Under the pieces are notes generated by a model. That model saw nothing but the letters and a program-made list of their open reading frames with translations. It made no database searches and was not told the DNA's origin. This document shows, piece after piece, positions 1-13,306 of a stretch of DNA of 64,000 bases (positions are counted from its first letter, which is position 1; every line of letters starts with the position of its first letter). The position numbers and the translations under genes were made by a program. Origin of the DNA: Amaranthus tricolor (taxonomy: Eukaryota > Streptophyta > Magnoliopsida > Caryophyllales > Amaranthaceae); assembly GCF_026212465.1 (NCBI RefSeq), contig NC_080063.1, forward strand, positions 3,931,478 to 3,995,477, written 5' to 3'.

Positions 1-599
1 TGAGATATTGTGGGCTATGTTCCAGGCCCACAAACAAACAATCAGCACAATCTTTAAGTTAGAGATGTAGGGCTATATACAGTCCAATTGGTTCTGATTT
101 GACACCAAAATCAAACCATATCAGAAATTATAGTCTAAAAATTGTCTAAATAAAAATACATCCTGTTATCCGATCCGGTTTCCCATTTTATAGAGCTACA
201 GCCAGGGAACATTTTATTCTGATTTGTCACTTAAAATTTTGATAATTTAAGAACAACCAAAGGGATAGTGTCATACAAATTTCAAAATGCGGTATCAACG
301 TTTTACTTCATAAGGATTTTTGAGGGTTAAGAATAGAAGGCAAGAGATTACAAATTGTCTTCAATGAAGATCCCATTTCCATCAACTAAGGAAAATAATC
401 AGAAGTGTATGTCACATACTCACAGTAGGAAAAAAATCTTAAGGTTTCAAACTAAACTATAATTCATATAATAAAATATTGTATTTTTAAAAATATTGTA
501 TATAAGATCGATCGCCCATCAGTTTTTAGACTGTAGATCGGACAAGTGAATTCCGATCACAAACTATTGTCATAGACACTTTTATTATGAGAAGTGTAT
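1..599. other. AT-rich intergenic DNA
   Basis: No reading frame, RNA gene or element boundary could be supported here. Confidence 0.5.
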
Positions 600-775
600 A
601 TGAGCAGGCTAAATAGCCCTAGAGCTACTCTTGTCAGAGATCGTCTTTCTGTGAGACGACCTCAAACAAGAAGTTCAAATACTAATAATTTGTATTATTA
701 GGCTATTTAACTATGTATGACGCATATTTCATAGTTAAACCGTCCCGTATAAGACTTTGCGATAGCCCTACTAAT
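600..775 (+). repeat. MITE-like repeat, family C (GAGACGACCTC type)
   Basis: The block starts with a short inverted pair around GTCTTTCTGTGAGACGAC, followed by CTCAAACAAGAAG and TATTAGGCTATTTAA. The same ordered blocks recur at about 25210-25330 (+), 28970-29100 (-) and 36225-36345 (-), which marks it as a dispersed family. There is no coding capacity. Exact ends are not defined; the MITE class is inferred from small size and palindromic ends. Confidence 0.5.
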
Positions 776-2414
776 ACACAACAAAAAGGAAAGTAGAATA
801 TTGGCTATTTATTTTGAAATCGCCTTACTAAAATACGGATGAAATTTCAATTTGATCTATAGTTTAGACCTAACATCGCATAGACTAGGCTGCTTTTAAG
901 ATTCGGATCGGAGTATAATGAAAACTTATGTCAATGGGCTTCATATATCCATTATTCCTCAAATTTGATTCGGGATAGTTGGGCTTCTTACGCCCCTTTT
1001 CCGTTGTGCTTTTGTTTTTGTTTTGTTTTTTTTTTGTTTTTTTAGGATGGAGTAAAATATGATTTTGGTTACGATTGTGGTATTATTCATAATATTACGG
1101 AACATAGGTAATCAGGTTTATCAAATTGCAAAAGCTCTAATAAGATTATGAGAAGACATCTCTTGAATTAACTCAAAATATTTTGTTACGTCAGATTTGT
1201 ATATCCGTACATTTCAATTAATACGTTATTATATATTCTTGTTTTTACGCTGGCATAAGCGTAAACAAGAATTCTCATAGAATTCAACAAAAAATACATT
1301 AAATGTAAGAGCAAAATGATGTGTTTTAGGGGTATGCAAAACTAAATAGAATCGGATATTTGATTTGAAAAATATAAATTCAAAAAAAGGTTTTTATATA
1401 CTATTTTGTATTCGTGTAGTGTGAGTTTTCTGATCAAATACCAATAAAAATGTTGAACTAAATTCTGTTAATTAATCAGATTAGACATTAGTTTTTAAAG
1501 TGGAATTTAAATAATTAAAGTGTGGTATATATTTTTATAGACTTAATCATATTATTATTATTTATTGGAAAAAGAATTTCGTTGTGCCCCATAAGTCTTC
1601 ACTAGTAGGTCAATTTTGAAAAATATATCATTTTCTATAGAAAAATTAAAAAATTTGTAACAAAGAAGCATACGATTTTGTAAAAAAAAAATATAATACT
1701 AGATGGAAAAAAAATCAAATTTGAGTAGTGGAAAATGCTCTCAAAATTAAAGGTGCAAATAGGAGTGTTAGTCTTGAAGGCATAACAAATGAAAAGGTAG
1801 AATGAAAGGAAGAAAAACCATTCATGCATTGCATGGTTGCCACGTTGCATAATTAGTTTCATGTAGTTAGCTTAAATAAAAAGTAAAGTAAGTGTAAGTG
1901 TCAAGTTACCTTTCATATGTTAATAATATTATTCCTATGTTCTAAAGAAATAATTCTAGCATAAATAAGACAAAATTTAAGAAAATGGATAATTATATTT
2001 ATCAAATTAGAAAAATATATGAATGAAAATATTTTTAAAAAGTGTAAAAATATAATTAAAAATAAAAATATGCTAAATTTAACAAACGGACTAAAAAAAG
2101 AAAAAAGGAAGTCTTGAAAGAAGTAATCATACTAAGGTGAATGGTCCCAAAACTCCCAACACCTTCGGAGTTAAGTGATTGATGTGTATGTGACAATGCA
2201 TGGAGTAACAATGTATCATCAATTTCAAATAGACTACTTCCTAACCTCAAAAAAGGTTCATGTATTCCATAATTTTATATTGATAATTATGGCCACTTAT
2301 TAATCAATTATTTATATTATCCTTGATTGAAAAGAATGAAATTTCATGATTTACTTGATCAACGTAACTTTAGTTAACCTATATTATTACCAATTCAACT
2401 CATTAGGATTATTA
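776..2414. other. AT-rich intergenic DNA
   Basis: No gene recognised. There is a T-rich tract at about 1007-1045. The only open frames are short (about 60-75 codons), low-complexity and without recognisable motifs. Confidence 0.5.
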
Positions 2415-2645
2415 ATAGTTCTTTGTTTAATAGCGATTATTGATATTATTTAATATTTGAGTTTATTGTATATACTGTACGTTAATGTGTAAGAAAAAAT
2501 ATAGTCAAGTAGAATTTTTTTTAAATCATATAGTGAACTAGTCACATATTTTCTTGATATTAATTTTTTACAATTTTGAATTATGCATAATTTAATGTAT
2601 AAATAATCAAAATATCGCATTAATTTGCGCAAAATATCAATTATA
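2415..2645 (-). repeat. Dispersed AT-rich repeat, family D
   Basis: Contains the block GTGTAAGAAAAAATATAGTC followed by AAGTAGAATT and an AT-rich tail with AATAATCAAAATA. The same blocks recur at about 24230-24440 in the same orientation and, reverse-complemented, at about 28430, 29480, 33990, 38220 and 55575. Interpreted as old copies of one non-coding family, probably a MITE. Confidence 0.5.
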
Positions 2646-3938
2646 ATGAATATCTCTATTAATGAATTTTTGAAACAAATCCATTTAAAAATACTTTAGT
2701 ACTTAAGAGATTGTTACTTTTTTATTTTAATTAGTCCCTATAACTTTACAACATTTTTATTTTAGATAGTGTCTTCACCACTTTTTTACTTTTTATTAAC
2801 ACACTTTCCTTATTTTATTTTATTTTATTTTAATTATATCCCCACAATTCATTAGACCCTACTATTTTTTATTATTTGTATCAATTGTTACATACGGATG
2901 AGAGGGAGTTGGTGTGAATGGAACTTTAGAGGCATGAGAAGGCAAAATGTCGAAATCACAAAAGGAATACTCCACTACTCCTACTATATTTGGAGGGAAA
3001 ACCGACTTCAATTATATTACTATATTACTAATCATAATAGCCTAATAGGCCTCTAGCTTTCTCAATCTCAATTTTAATAGTAATTCTTATGTCTCTCTTA
3101 TAGTCTCTTATAGTCTTTCATATTCACTTTATTTGTCTTATTTGATTTTTAAACACTATTTATTAATCACTCTTATTATTTTATTTGTTTTTAATATATA
3201 AGTTACAACATACTTATATGGGATCTTATCTAATTCGTCTTCTTGTGAATTTTATTAATATCGACTTTTTATAATTTTTACTCGAGAATAATTAGAGATA
3301 TTTAAGATTAAAAACATACATTGACAAATGTGCCAAAAACAAATGGGACAAGTAAAGAGAATAGAATGGAATATTACACCTAAAGCAATATGAGTAAAAT
3401 TTAGTAAAAATAAAAAATATATTGGAAAATAAAATAAAAAAACACGTTGATGATAGAAGTGACTAGTTAAAATAGAGAGAAAATAATTTTATTGATGAAA
3501 TTTTTTTAAAAAAAAGGGGATTATTGCCAAAAAAAAAATTAGCACAAACTAAAAATAAAAAAAGCACAAATGGAGAGCGACAAAATCACTAAGTAATAAA
3601 TTTGTCTATTATTGAATCATGCTATGTACCTCAATACTCTCCGGAGTCCGGAATAACTCTCGGAAGATTAATTCTCCAAATGTTATTAAAAACCTAGATA
3701 AGGATGTATCCATTGCTCTATACATAGATTCACCTCTTCTTTAATTGGTTTATTTGTTTCGTAAAATCTAGTCCACGTGAATCAAGTCGCATTTTTAACA
3801 CCCAATGACCAACCTAACTAATTACACCAATTAACATTCACTAACATAATCCAAAGCATTTATATAGAGTGTTATTGTTTAAGAATCTCACCTTATTTAG
3901 AGTGTTAATGTGCAAAATTCACTAACAATTTATTTTGT
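2646..3938. other. AT-rich intergenic DNA
   Basis: No gene recognised. The part at about 3210-3370 resembles the stretch at about 52690-52840 (shared ACATTGACAAA and AATGGGACAAGTAAAG-like blocks) and may be another decayed repeat. Confidence 0.4.
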
Positions 3939-4115
3939 TGTTAGACTATATGACATATTATAGGACCTCAACTATCAACTTAAACTTTTAATTGAATTGA
4001 TTTCTTAATATAATATTAAAGTCAGTGCGACAAAAATTTGAGTTCGAATCTCAACTATATAGTACATTTTAACAACATCCGCACACTTTAAATATTGAGT
4101 AAAATGAAAATTGTC
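3939..4115 (+). mobile_element. TRIM fragment, family B: LTR plus partial internal region
   Basis: Begins TGTTAGACTATATGACAT, continues with CCTCAACTATCAACTTAAAC and ends the LTR-like part near TTGATTTCTTAATAT at about 4012. The following internal part has GAGTTCGAATCTCAACTA. The same order of blocks occurs at 40973, 52850, 54120 and 55025. TRIMs are short non-autonomous LTR retroelements. No TSD was found, so it is probably truncated. Confidence 0.6.
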
Positions 4116-4277
4116 CTAAAATTAATAGGATAAAGGAGTATTTCTTGAGACTCTAAAATGGAATGATGTTTCTCTTAATCAAAATCTTGTGTACTCTTGA
4201 CAATCAAAAAGTATCAATCCTACGCCAATTGATACTCATTGTAATGAGTTGACTTTAAAAAGCACTATAAAATAATA

Positions 4278-4528
4278 CTCCCTCCGATCCTTTAATTTAG
4301 TCCCGTTTCCTTGGGCATGCATATTAAGGATTGTGTGGGGTCCATGTAAAAGGTGGTAGTTGGGTATTTTTAAGTAAGGGTATTTAAGGGTTTATAGGGG
4401 TAAATTCGTAATTACGTGTGTGAACTAAGGGTATTTAAGTAAAAAAGGATTGCCAAAAATAGAAATGGGACTAATTCAAAGGTTTTGCCAAATAAGGAAA
4501 TGGGACTAAATTAAAAGATCGGAGGGAG
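4278..4528. mobile_element. Stowaway-type MITE
   Basis: Ends are near-perfect inverted repeats: the left end reads CTCCCTCCGATCCTTTAATT and the right end is its reverse complement apart from small changes (AATTAAAAGATCGGAGGGAG). TA dinucleotides flank both ends (4276-4277 and 4529-4530), as expected for Tc1/mariner-derived Stowaway elements. At 251 bp it has no coding capacity. Two other copies of the class are seen at 34487-34746 and, truncated, at 56586. Confidence 0.9.
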
Positions 4529-4826
4529 TACTTCATAAACTTTACAATATTTTTGTACGTAATTTTTTTTTATTAAAATATCTTTAATAATTTATTTTTA
4601 TTTTTATTCTTATTCAAATATTTTAAATTGCCACACCATTAATCTTTGTGCAAAATTTCTTCATAGCTATCTAAAAGAAGGCGAGTGAGTAGCTTGTTTG
4701 GGAAGGCAAGCTACCGCCGTGGAAGAATAATTGGAGTATCTCAAACAAGTTTGCCATAATCTTACGCTTTACTTATTAGAAGGTGATCGGGTACGGTGGT
4801 GCCCACTACTCATTACTCATTACTAC

Positions 4827-5795
4827 TAGACTTGGGAAAACGGTCGGTCGGTCGGGTTTTGGGTCAGATCAATTTCGGTCGGGTCATTTTCGGGTCGGGT
4901 CAGTTTCGGATCAGGTCAGTTTCAGGTCGGATCACTCTGAGTTTCGGGTAGGTTCGGATTGACCCAACGGGTTACCATAAAACATTAGAATATCCAATCG
5001 ACTAATTCCACATAAAAAAAAATCATTAAAATGTCTAAAAAAAATCATTAGAGAAATTACATGTACGATTTTCAAAAAATAGTTGGTATGTCAGGTTCAT
5101 TTAAGTGCAAGAAAAATAGGGGAATTAATACTTATTTTGAAAGACTTGTAAGATACGCGCTTTATAAAAGTTATTTTGTTTATTATAATTATAACGTTAG
5201 ATAAAAATGACGTTAAAATTATCTTCACAATTTTCATGTTGGAAAGATATACAACTAACTAATTACTTATTTCGTCTTATAAGATACGCGTTTTATAATT
5301 TAGGGTAGCGACATTCGTTTTTTGAAAAGCTCATTCAAACGTGCGAAACGTTCGTATAAATTATATTGATTTGCTTACTGAAATGTAGAAGAATTAAAAA
5401 CTCATTTGACTGATTTAACAAGATACATGTATTCAATTAAGATGATTATAACGTCCTGTTTTTAAAGAAAAATAATTACGATGGCTAAAAAGACGTTAAA
5501 TACGTGTTTTTTGAGATCTATTGATGAGTTTTAGGGTTCAAGTGATATACTCAATATGTTGAGATACTTTGAAAACTAAAATTTTATTTGAAATGAATTC
5601 TAACATTGAAATTACTCTAAAAATTGATATTAAATCGGTCAAAACGGGTCGGTTTCCGGTCGGGTCATTTTCGGTCGGATAATTATTGGGTCGGTCATGT
5701 TTCGGATTAAGTCGCTTTCGGGTCGGTCGGGTTCGGATTTTGTCGGGTCGGGTCCCGGGTTCATTTTCGGGTCGGATCAAATTTTCCCAGGTCTA
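4827..5795. mobile_element. Non-autonomous hAT-like element with 8-bp TSD
   Basis: Ends are inverted repeats, TAGACTTGGGAAAA on the left and TAGACCTGGGAAAA on the reversed right. Perfect 8-bp direct repeats ATTACTAC flank it at 4819-4826 and 5796-5803, the TSD length expected for hAT. Both subterminal parts are packed with GGTCGG and GGGTCGGTC-like repeats, typical binding-site-like arrays of such elements. It is 969 bp and encodes no transposase; the short minus-strand frame at 5538-5780 only translates the GGTCGG repeats. Confidence 0.88.
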
Positions 5796-5849
5796 ATTAC
5801 TACTTACACATAGCTATCCTAGGCTCCTTGCTAAGACTAAGTGAATGAA

Positions 5850-6080
5850 ATTATTAAAGCTTGAGAGATTGTTTTTTTGAAAGACATATTTCAAGTCCAG
5901 TTTATTAAAGATTAATATCTATTTACATTATTTTTAATATTTACTTATCGTATTCTTAATGTTTATTTTCAATAAATAAAAATACTACATACATCATTCT
6001 TAATGCCTACTTATAATATTTTTAAAAATATATAATAAATCGCCCAATTACTCACAACAATTTGTGAATTATTATACTAC
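5850..6080 (+). repeat. MITE-like repeat, family B
   Basis: Begins GAGAGATTGTTTTTTTGAAAGA, continues with CAAGTCCAGTTTATTAAAG and a run of TTAATGCCTACTTATAAT-like blocks, and fades near ATAATAAATCGCCCAATTA. Two better preserved copies lie at 21440-21605 and 29765-29990, where both ends carry GAGAGAC/GTCTCTC inverted repeats. Non-coding; this copy has lost most of its right terminal repeat. Confidence 0.55.
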
Positions 6081-6512
6081 TTTTGTTTATAATATTTGTT
6101 ATATTTGATTTTTTATGCAATTTAATATATAAGTTATAAGTTACATTGTATTTAGTTATAAGTTATAAGACATAATATAATTAAATTATGCTATTAAACA
6201 AGCCTAATATATATCACTTGATTATATTTTTTTTATACATAAGTCGCAAAAAATTAAAGACTTAAATAATATATAATGTTAATAACTATAATTTAATGAG
6301 TATATTAGAACCAAGAAAGTAGATATTTTTATAATCATGGGATGGCCATCTTTCCTTTAAACATGATCAATTACTGTCACTATTTTTAAACAGTGGACGT
6401 AGGCAACGTAGAGAAAAAATAGAATCCTAGGACAATTAATCATCATAACTATATTGAATTTTTAATCTAAAAAAAAAACTATATTGAATTTTTCACCAAG
6501 GAATTTGGTAAG

Positions 6513-7428
6513 TGTTGTGTATGATTCTGTAGAACAATTAATTAAGAACTTATATCTCTGATTTGTAATTAACCAGAAATTAAGTGCCTATAGAAGTCTG
6601 TCTTTATTATCTTACCAAACTATGCAGTAAGATCGTTTGAGAAGATGGTTGTTCCTGTAAAATGTAACAAGAGGTTAGCAGGGTCCAGAATGTTTTTCCA
6701 GGGACCCATTCCGACGCCCAAATCATTAACAGTCTGAGACAAATTGCCTAATAGGTTCTTCCAGAAGCACTGTGGCTACAAGGTGGATTACTACTTAGAA
6801 CTTATTTTGACGTGAGATCTTTTGTAATTAATATCTGGCAAATGTAATTTTGAGGATTATTTATGACAATAGTAATTACTTTCTTAGATATATGATTATG
6901 CAATTATATAATGTTTTTCTGAAAATCAAATGCGGGTCCTTGAAGATCAGATGTATTAACTCCTTCGCAATAAAGTACTTAGAGTTCTTTGTATCTCACT
7001 TAGTAGTAGTTGCTAGTTCGAAATTAATTACCTCATTTATGAGCTCCTTGATGTGTATTTATAGTTTATCATTGTGCATGTAGAACATTCTTCTGTTATT
7101 TCATCAATCCCCAAAATTCTCTTGCATGCCATTTTAGTTGTCTTGGACGTGTCAAATTCCTCTTTACTTTGGTGACTTTTCCTTTATTTTTCATGGCACT
7201 CTTTGCTTCTCCTATTAACACATGTCCCACTAGCTTATAATGACTTTCTATAGCTGACAAGTGTCTTCCAACCGCACGTGACCTTCCCATGCACTATTAT
7301 TGCTAATATACGTTTAATGCTTCTTCAATCCTCCCGGATGAATGTTGCCAGATTACCCTCTAAACTTACTAAATCCTCCCAGATAATTTTCTGTAATAAT
7401 TGCCTCTGACTAATATTTTACATCTACT
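6513..7428 (-). repeat. 3' LTR of the Tat-type element
   Basis: Aligns along its whole length with 19341-20282. About 26 bp shorter, mainly because the right copy holds an extra stretch around TTAGCATTAAATTAATCCTC near 20210. Its inner end is ACATCTACT where the other LTR has ACATATACA, so the terminal CA is mutated. Confidence 0.93.
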
Positions 7429-7773
7429 ATCTTTGTTTTATTTAATTTTCTGGGACGTCTTTAAATCTTCATTCTTTAAATTTCTGGCAACATGAAACAT
7501 CTGGGTATTCCAGTCTTTTCTTCTTCTGGGAGCACCCGCGTAATTTCTTTCATTAATTTTTCTGATCATTTTCCACTTGGTGCAATTTTCTAGAAAATTG
7601 TTGGACACGCCACAACTGCTGCAGCATATTTCATCATTATTTCTATACTTGATGGTACTAATATTAAATGCACATCCAATCATTGTTCCCTACTGTTATA
7701 ATTTTGAATTTTTGGCGTTTTCATCTTGACGGTTGATCTTCTCCTTTTAAACTCTTTAATGATTAACTTGCCC

Positions 7774-7780
7774 ATAAATA
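7774..7780 (+). promoter_or_regulatory. Possible TATA element of the antisense ORF
   Basis: ATAAATA followed by TTTTTATAC lies about 139 nt before the ATG at 7919 and just inside the 3' LTR. Spacing is plausible for a plant promoter with a CT-rich leader (TTCTTT and CTTCGACTT tracts follow). In such AT-rich DNA this match is weak evidence. Confidence 0.25.
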
Positions 7781-8803
7781 TTTTTATACTTGCATTTATT
7801 TCGATTTACGCTTTCTTTAAGCCCTAATTACTCCCAAACATTCTCTGATTCACTTCTCTGCAAATTTCTTTCTGCAAACCTTTGTTTTCTTCGACTTATT
7901 CTCGCATTAATTTCAACCATGGTTTCTTCAAAGACTTCCCTCCGTGACTTGACTTTTGACTTCAGCAAAGAATTAACCGATGCACCAGTTTTTGAATTTT
8001 CCTTTTATATGCAACCAGAAGCATTACCACACGAACCTCCAACTGATTGGAGCATGAACCTAATGGCTGGCCTCACCTATGATGGATTGACCCAATCATC
8101 CCTCCTTCCTTGGAAGGTTTTGAAGGCATTCATTTCACACCCTTTGCCCTGGAGGGGTTATCTAATACGATGAAAAGATTATTGACCACTAGGCTCACTT
8201 CTCAAACTCTCAACCAGATAGTAGAAGGTAGGGCCCAGTTTGTGTTAGAAGACTATTGCCATATCCCAAAAGAGAAGGGATATTGGTGCAGAATTGGTGA
8301 AGAAGGGATGATGGCCCACGAATACATCGTCTTTGAAACCAATGAGGAGGACATTTTCATTTCAGTTTGTATATACCATTTCGCTTTTGGTTTACACTTT
8401 CCTCTTCACCCATTTTCTCCCAGATTCTATGCCATTTTCATCTTTCTCTCGTCCAACTTCTTCCTCAAGCTACCAGGAAGATTATGTCCTTTATCTGGAC
8501 TTGTGAATACATGAAGCTTCCCCTAACTCTTAACCTTTTTAAGAGTCTTTTTAAATTAGATGAGAATAAGAACAAGCCTTTTATTACTTTTTCTTCAATA
8601 AATGAGGCTATGGTCATCTACCCATAAGTCAAAGACCTAAAGGAATACAAGGACAAGATCATCTGGGTTAGAGTACCCAAGATCCCTGGCCATCAATTTA
8701 GATATATCACTAATGGAAAAACGCTTATTTGTTGCAGCTTTATCCCCGTTATATGTTGCGGTTTTGACCCACAACACTTGTGATAGCAGCATATGACACA
8801 ATA

Positions 8804-8836
8804 TTATATGCTGCGGTTCAAAGCCGCAGCATATAA
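8804..8836. repeat. Perfect subterminal hairpin in the CACTA element
   Basis: TTATATGCTGCGG and its exact reverse complement, 13 bp each, are separated by 7 bases (TTCAAAG). Subterminal repeats in CACTA elements bind their transposase; the motif recurs in degenerate form near the right end (about 10090-10220). Confidence 0.8.
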
Positions 8837-9036
8837 TCCACTTTCTTTTTTCAAAAAAAATGTGGACTATATTCTACGGTTTTCCTAGAATAGCAACATA
8901 TAGTCCATATATTTTTTTTTTGTTTTTTTGATTTTATACTAATTCGCCACTAAATATTAATAACTATATGCATAATAATTATTACCCTAATAATCATTCA
9001 ATATTTCCTCAATCATCACCCAACTTAAACATCATT

Positions 9037-9474
<438 letters not shown>

Positions 9475-10255
9475 CACCATGAAGTTTGAAAATCTAAAAG
9501 GTTGAAGAAATTATACCTTAGATTGTTTAAAAAGCCCTCACATATTCTATGCTTCTAAGAATAGCTTCATATATCAATCTCCAAACACCAATTTGTCAAA
9601 ACCTAAGTGAGATTCACATAAGTTGCATCAAAAAACGAAGACAACAATATGTACCTTAAAAACGAAGACAACAATAAATACCATTACCATAAAAAAATCT
9701 AAGTGAGATTCACATAACTAGCATACAAAAACTAAGCCTTAAAACACCATGAAGCTTGAAAAACTAAAAAATCGAAGAAGAAGAACAACAATTTTCGTGG
9801 TTATGAAGAAGAAATTATACCTTAAAAAAACGAAGCCCTAAAACAATTGCGTGGGTTTTGAAGAAGAAGAAGAACAACAACAACAATTTTCGTCGGTTTT
9901 GAAGAAGTTAAAGGTTGAAGAAGAAAAGAGGAAGAACAACAAATTTTCATGGGTTGAAGAAGGTTGAAGAAGATGAAGAGAAATTAGCAAATTATGTCGA
10001 AGTAAGGTGGGTTTTGAAAACAAATAATATATTTTCGTGGGTTTTGAATCTGCTGTATGAATGAAGGCGGGATTTTATAAAAAAAAAGAGGGTATATGTT
10101 ACGGTTCTTAGAGTGCATTATATGCTGCAATTCTTAGAGGAACCACAACATATACCTTTTTTTTTGCCTAATTTTTCTACTACTTTTATGCTACGTTTTT
10201 ATAAAACCGCAGTATATAAGGCTTTTTCCACTAGTGTATGCCTCCAGTCTTGCCA

Positions 10256-10397
10256 AGAAAACACTGCTTATTACATTAGGGCACGGCAGGGTCCACTAGT
10301 GGGTTTTGAATCTGGGTCCGACAGAGGTTCCTACATGGAGGAGGAGTGACATCTACCCAGAAAACACTGCTTATTACATTAGGGCATGGCAGGGTCC
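10256..10397 (+). repeat. 39-bp direct duplication beside the CACTA insertion
   Basis: 10256-10294 and 10359-10397 carry the same 39-bp block (AGAAAACACTGCTTATTACA...GGGTCC) with one C/T difference, separated by 64 bp of sequence with no second copy. It disrupts the antisense ORF further. It looks like a filler-type rearrangement made during break repair. Confidence 0.75.
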
Positions 10398-12774
10398 TCT
10401 TCCTCTTGCCAAGAAAGAGTACAGAGATCCTGAGGCCTGGGTTGATCCTCATCCAAACGTTTTCGATGACCAAACTGGGCCTTCAATCAAGGGTCCAATT
10501 AAGAAGAAGAGAAGCCGGAAGAAGAAGAAGAAGAAGAAAGAGACTGATGTCTCTTCTTTCCTGTTCAGGAAGGAGATGATCTCTCTCTTCTGGTTACTCC
10601 TTGTGCTTACCTGCCACCTGGTAGTTCAAAAATTATTGTGTTGCTCCCAGGTCAAGACTTAGGTGGTTGTTTTCTTGTTAAATAAAATTTCATCAATTGT
10701 TTTATCATCTCCTAAATATCTAACTTGTCATTTGTTTTTGTAGCCACTGCCACCACTACTACTGTTAAAGCTGCCGAGGTTGTTGAGGCTGCCCCTCTTG
10801 AGCCTATCCAGGAGGAGGTGGTAGAGGAATTTAAAACTACTCTCGAGTCTCCATCTGGGACTCAATCTGAGACTCAAGAGGTTGTTGAGGATGTGAACTC
10901 TCCATCTCCATTTGCATCTCCTGGATACTCAAACATATTTTCTTTCCCAACTGATAATACTGTGGATAAGTTCCTTCAGGGAGCTGGTACAGGTATTTTA
11001 ATTGATTTTTATTTCCAGCTTTCATTGAATAACTTGTTATCTTCCAACATCTTTACTAATCAGATTTTATTTTTCTTTTTTTTAGCTGTTGAGAAACCAG
11101 CTTCCCATGCTGTATTCCCCACCGATGAAGTCACCCAGACGGAGGGTGATGAAGCAAAAAAAACTGTTGTTGGACCCTTCTGCCATCCCTGCCCCCCAGG
11201 TTGAAAATGTAGTTGAGGAAACTTGTGTCCTAGAAATTGATGCTGGGATCCAATCTATACAATCCAAACTCCCAGCCACTATACTGAGAAAATTTTTGGT
11301 GAGAGCACCTCTCGTGACTTATAGCAAGTCATGGAAGGTGAGGCTGAAACTAGGGAAGTCCTCCCTACTTCACCTATCAGGAATCTGGTAGGTGGGGACC
11401 CCGGTTCTGTTGAAATTGTTCCTATTTAAGGTATTCTTCTTTTTTCCTTCCTTTCTCTCTTTTTTTTCATATTATTATTTTTATTACAACATTCACTTAC
11501 TTTTTCACTGTCAGGAACACAAAATATGAATAAACAGGCTGGTAAAGGCCCTCATCCGGATGAACCGCCTTCTTCTAGACAAAAACTGGATGAGGTGATC
11601 AGTTTCCAACAATTTCGATCAATGGACATTATGGCCAGTGTTGGGAGGTTTCTGGAAGGCCCACACCATGATTTTGATGAGGTAACCAGATCCATATTCA
11701 AACTTTATACTTGACTTTTTCAGTCTTCAATCTGCTAACTGCTTCTGTCTTGTATGCAGCTGATTAACTCCAGATTCTCTGAGTTGGGCTCTCTGATGAC
11801 GAAGACATATCATTTTAATCTTCAGAACCTTCGCCAGAAGAATCAAACTCAAGAAGTTGAGATTAATACTCTTCAGGCGGAGGTGGAGGGTCTCAAAGCT
11901 AGGAATCTGGCACTGGAGTATGAATCATCCTCTCTTGCAACTGAATTAGAAGGCTTAAATGAGAAAATTCAATTCTTAGAGTCTGAGTTGCTTTCTCACC
12001 AGAACGAAACAAATAATTGGAAAGGGAAAACCCAAATTTTTGGAGACTGAACTCAACACTCAAGTTGAATTGATGACTACCATGGAGGCCAGGATCTTCT
12101 CTCTAGACATTGGGCTTACAAAGGCTGAGAAAAACCTAAGTGAGCTTAATGCGAAACCAAAGGAGCTGCAGGCTGAGCATATATCCCAATCCAATTCAAT
12201 TTTAGAGCAACAATCGACCATTGCCAAAGGTGTTGAAGAATTTGGCCGACTTCAGAGAGATTTGAAGAAGGTTCAAGATACTTTGGCTTTCGTTAAGCAA
12301 TCATCTGCTAAAAAGGACGAGGAAATACTACATCTCAAATCTCAGCTTTCAAAGTCCAAATATCTAACAAGGACTCAAAGAGGCCTAATTGACGTTGTAG
12401 AGAAAGATAAGAACAAATGAGGGAGCAGATATCAGCCTTGGAAGCAAATATTGCCAAACTGGAGACGGAGAAAAAACACCTTAAAGCCCAGGAGAGAAAG
12501 AAAGCAATTGAATACTTCTAATCCTAGTTTCAAACTCATCTGACTGCTGATAGGGCAAGGACTAAGGAGGGTACCCTCTAGCATTCAATGAATGCAGTTT
12601 TCACATGCTTATCCTGACTTGGAGTGGTCTAAGGTTGCACCCTTCTTGGCTCCAGACACTCCAATAGCTCCATGCATTCTATCCCTTAAAGCCCAATTCA
12701 ATGCATCATCTGGCCAGGGAACTGTTAGCTCTGCTTTTTCTTCCTCAACGACTCCTCCACCTAGCAAATCATGA

Positions 12775-13306
12775 TTTTTGTTTTTTCTTTTCTTTTTTTT
12801 TTATTTTCTAGAAACTTTAAAAATTTATGTTGTATATTGAAGTCTTCCAGTTTTGTAATTATTCTTCCTAATGAATTAAATAATATTTCTGAGTACTTCG
12901 ATAATGTTATAATGCTTTTACTTTATGTATTTCACATAAGTTAATGATGCTTCTGACTATTCATCTTCATGACTTGAAGAATCTAACTTATGAATTCACA
13001 TGACTTGAAGAGGTATCTGGACAAATAACTCACAAGTTTCTTCTTAATATTTTCCTTCCAGATATTTTTCAACCAAGCTGGCAAATTTTTTTGAACTTTT
13101 ATCCAACACTTTTCTTTTATCTATTTGTTAATCCCTCGACTTTTAAGTATTTTCATAAATGAAAAGTACTTAAAAGATTTATGATTGTTATGAATTACTT
13201 TTTCTTCCCTTCTGTCTGATATCTTCTTCAAACTTTTATTGGGTTCCTTAGTCATAAAAGACCAAGGCTTCCCCATGAACTCAGTTGAAATTCTTAACTA
13301 TGAAAG
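12775..13306. other. Non-coding spacer between antisense ORF and integrase
   Basis: Lies inside the Tat element between two convergent coding regions, so it should hold both 3' ends. No element boundary is seen. TTTTTCTTTTCTTTTTTTTT at about 12779 follows the stop of the antisense ORF. Confidence 0.5.
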
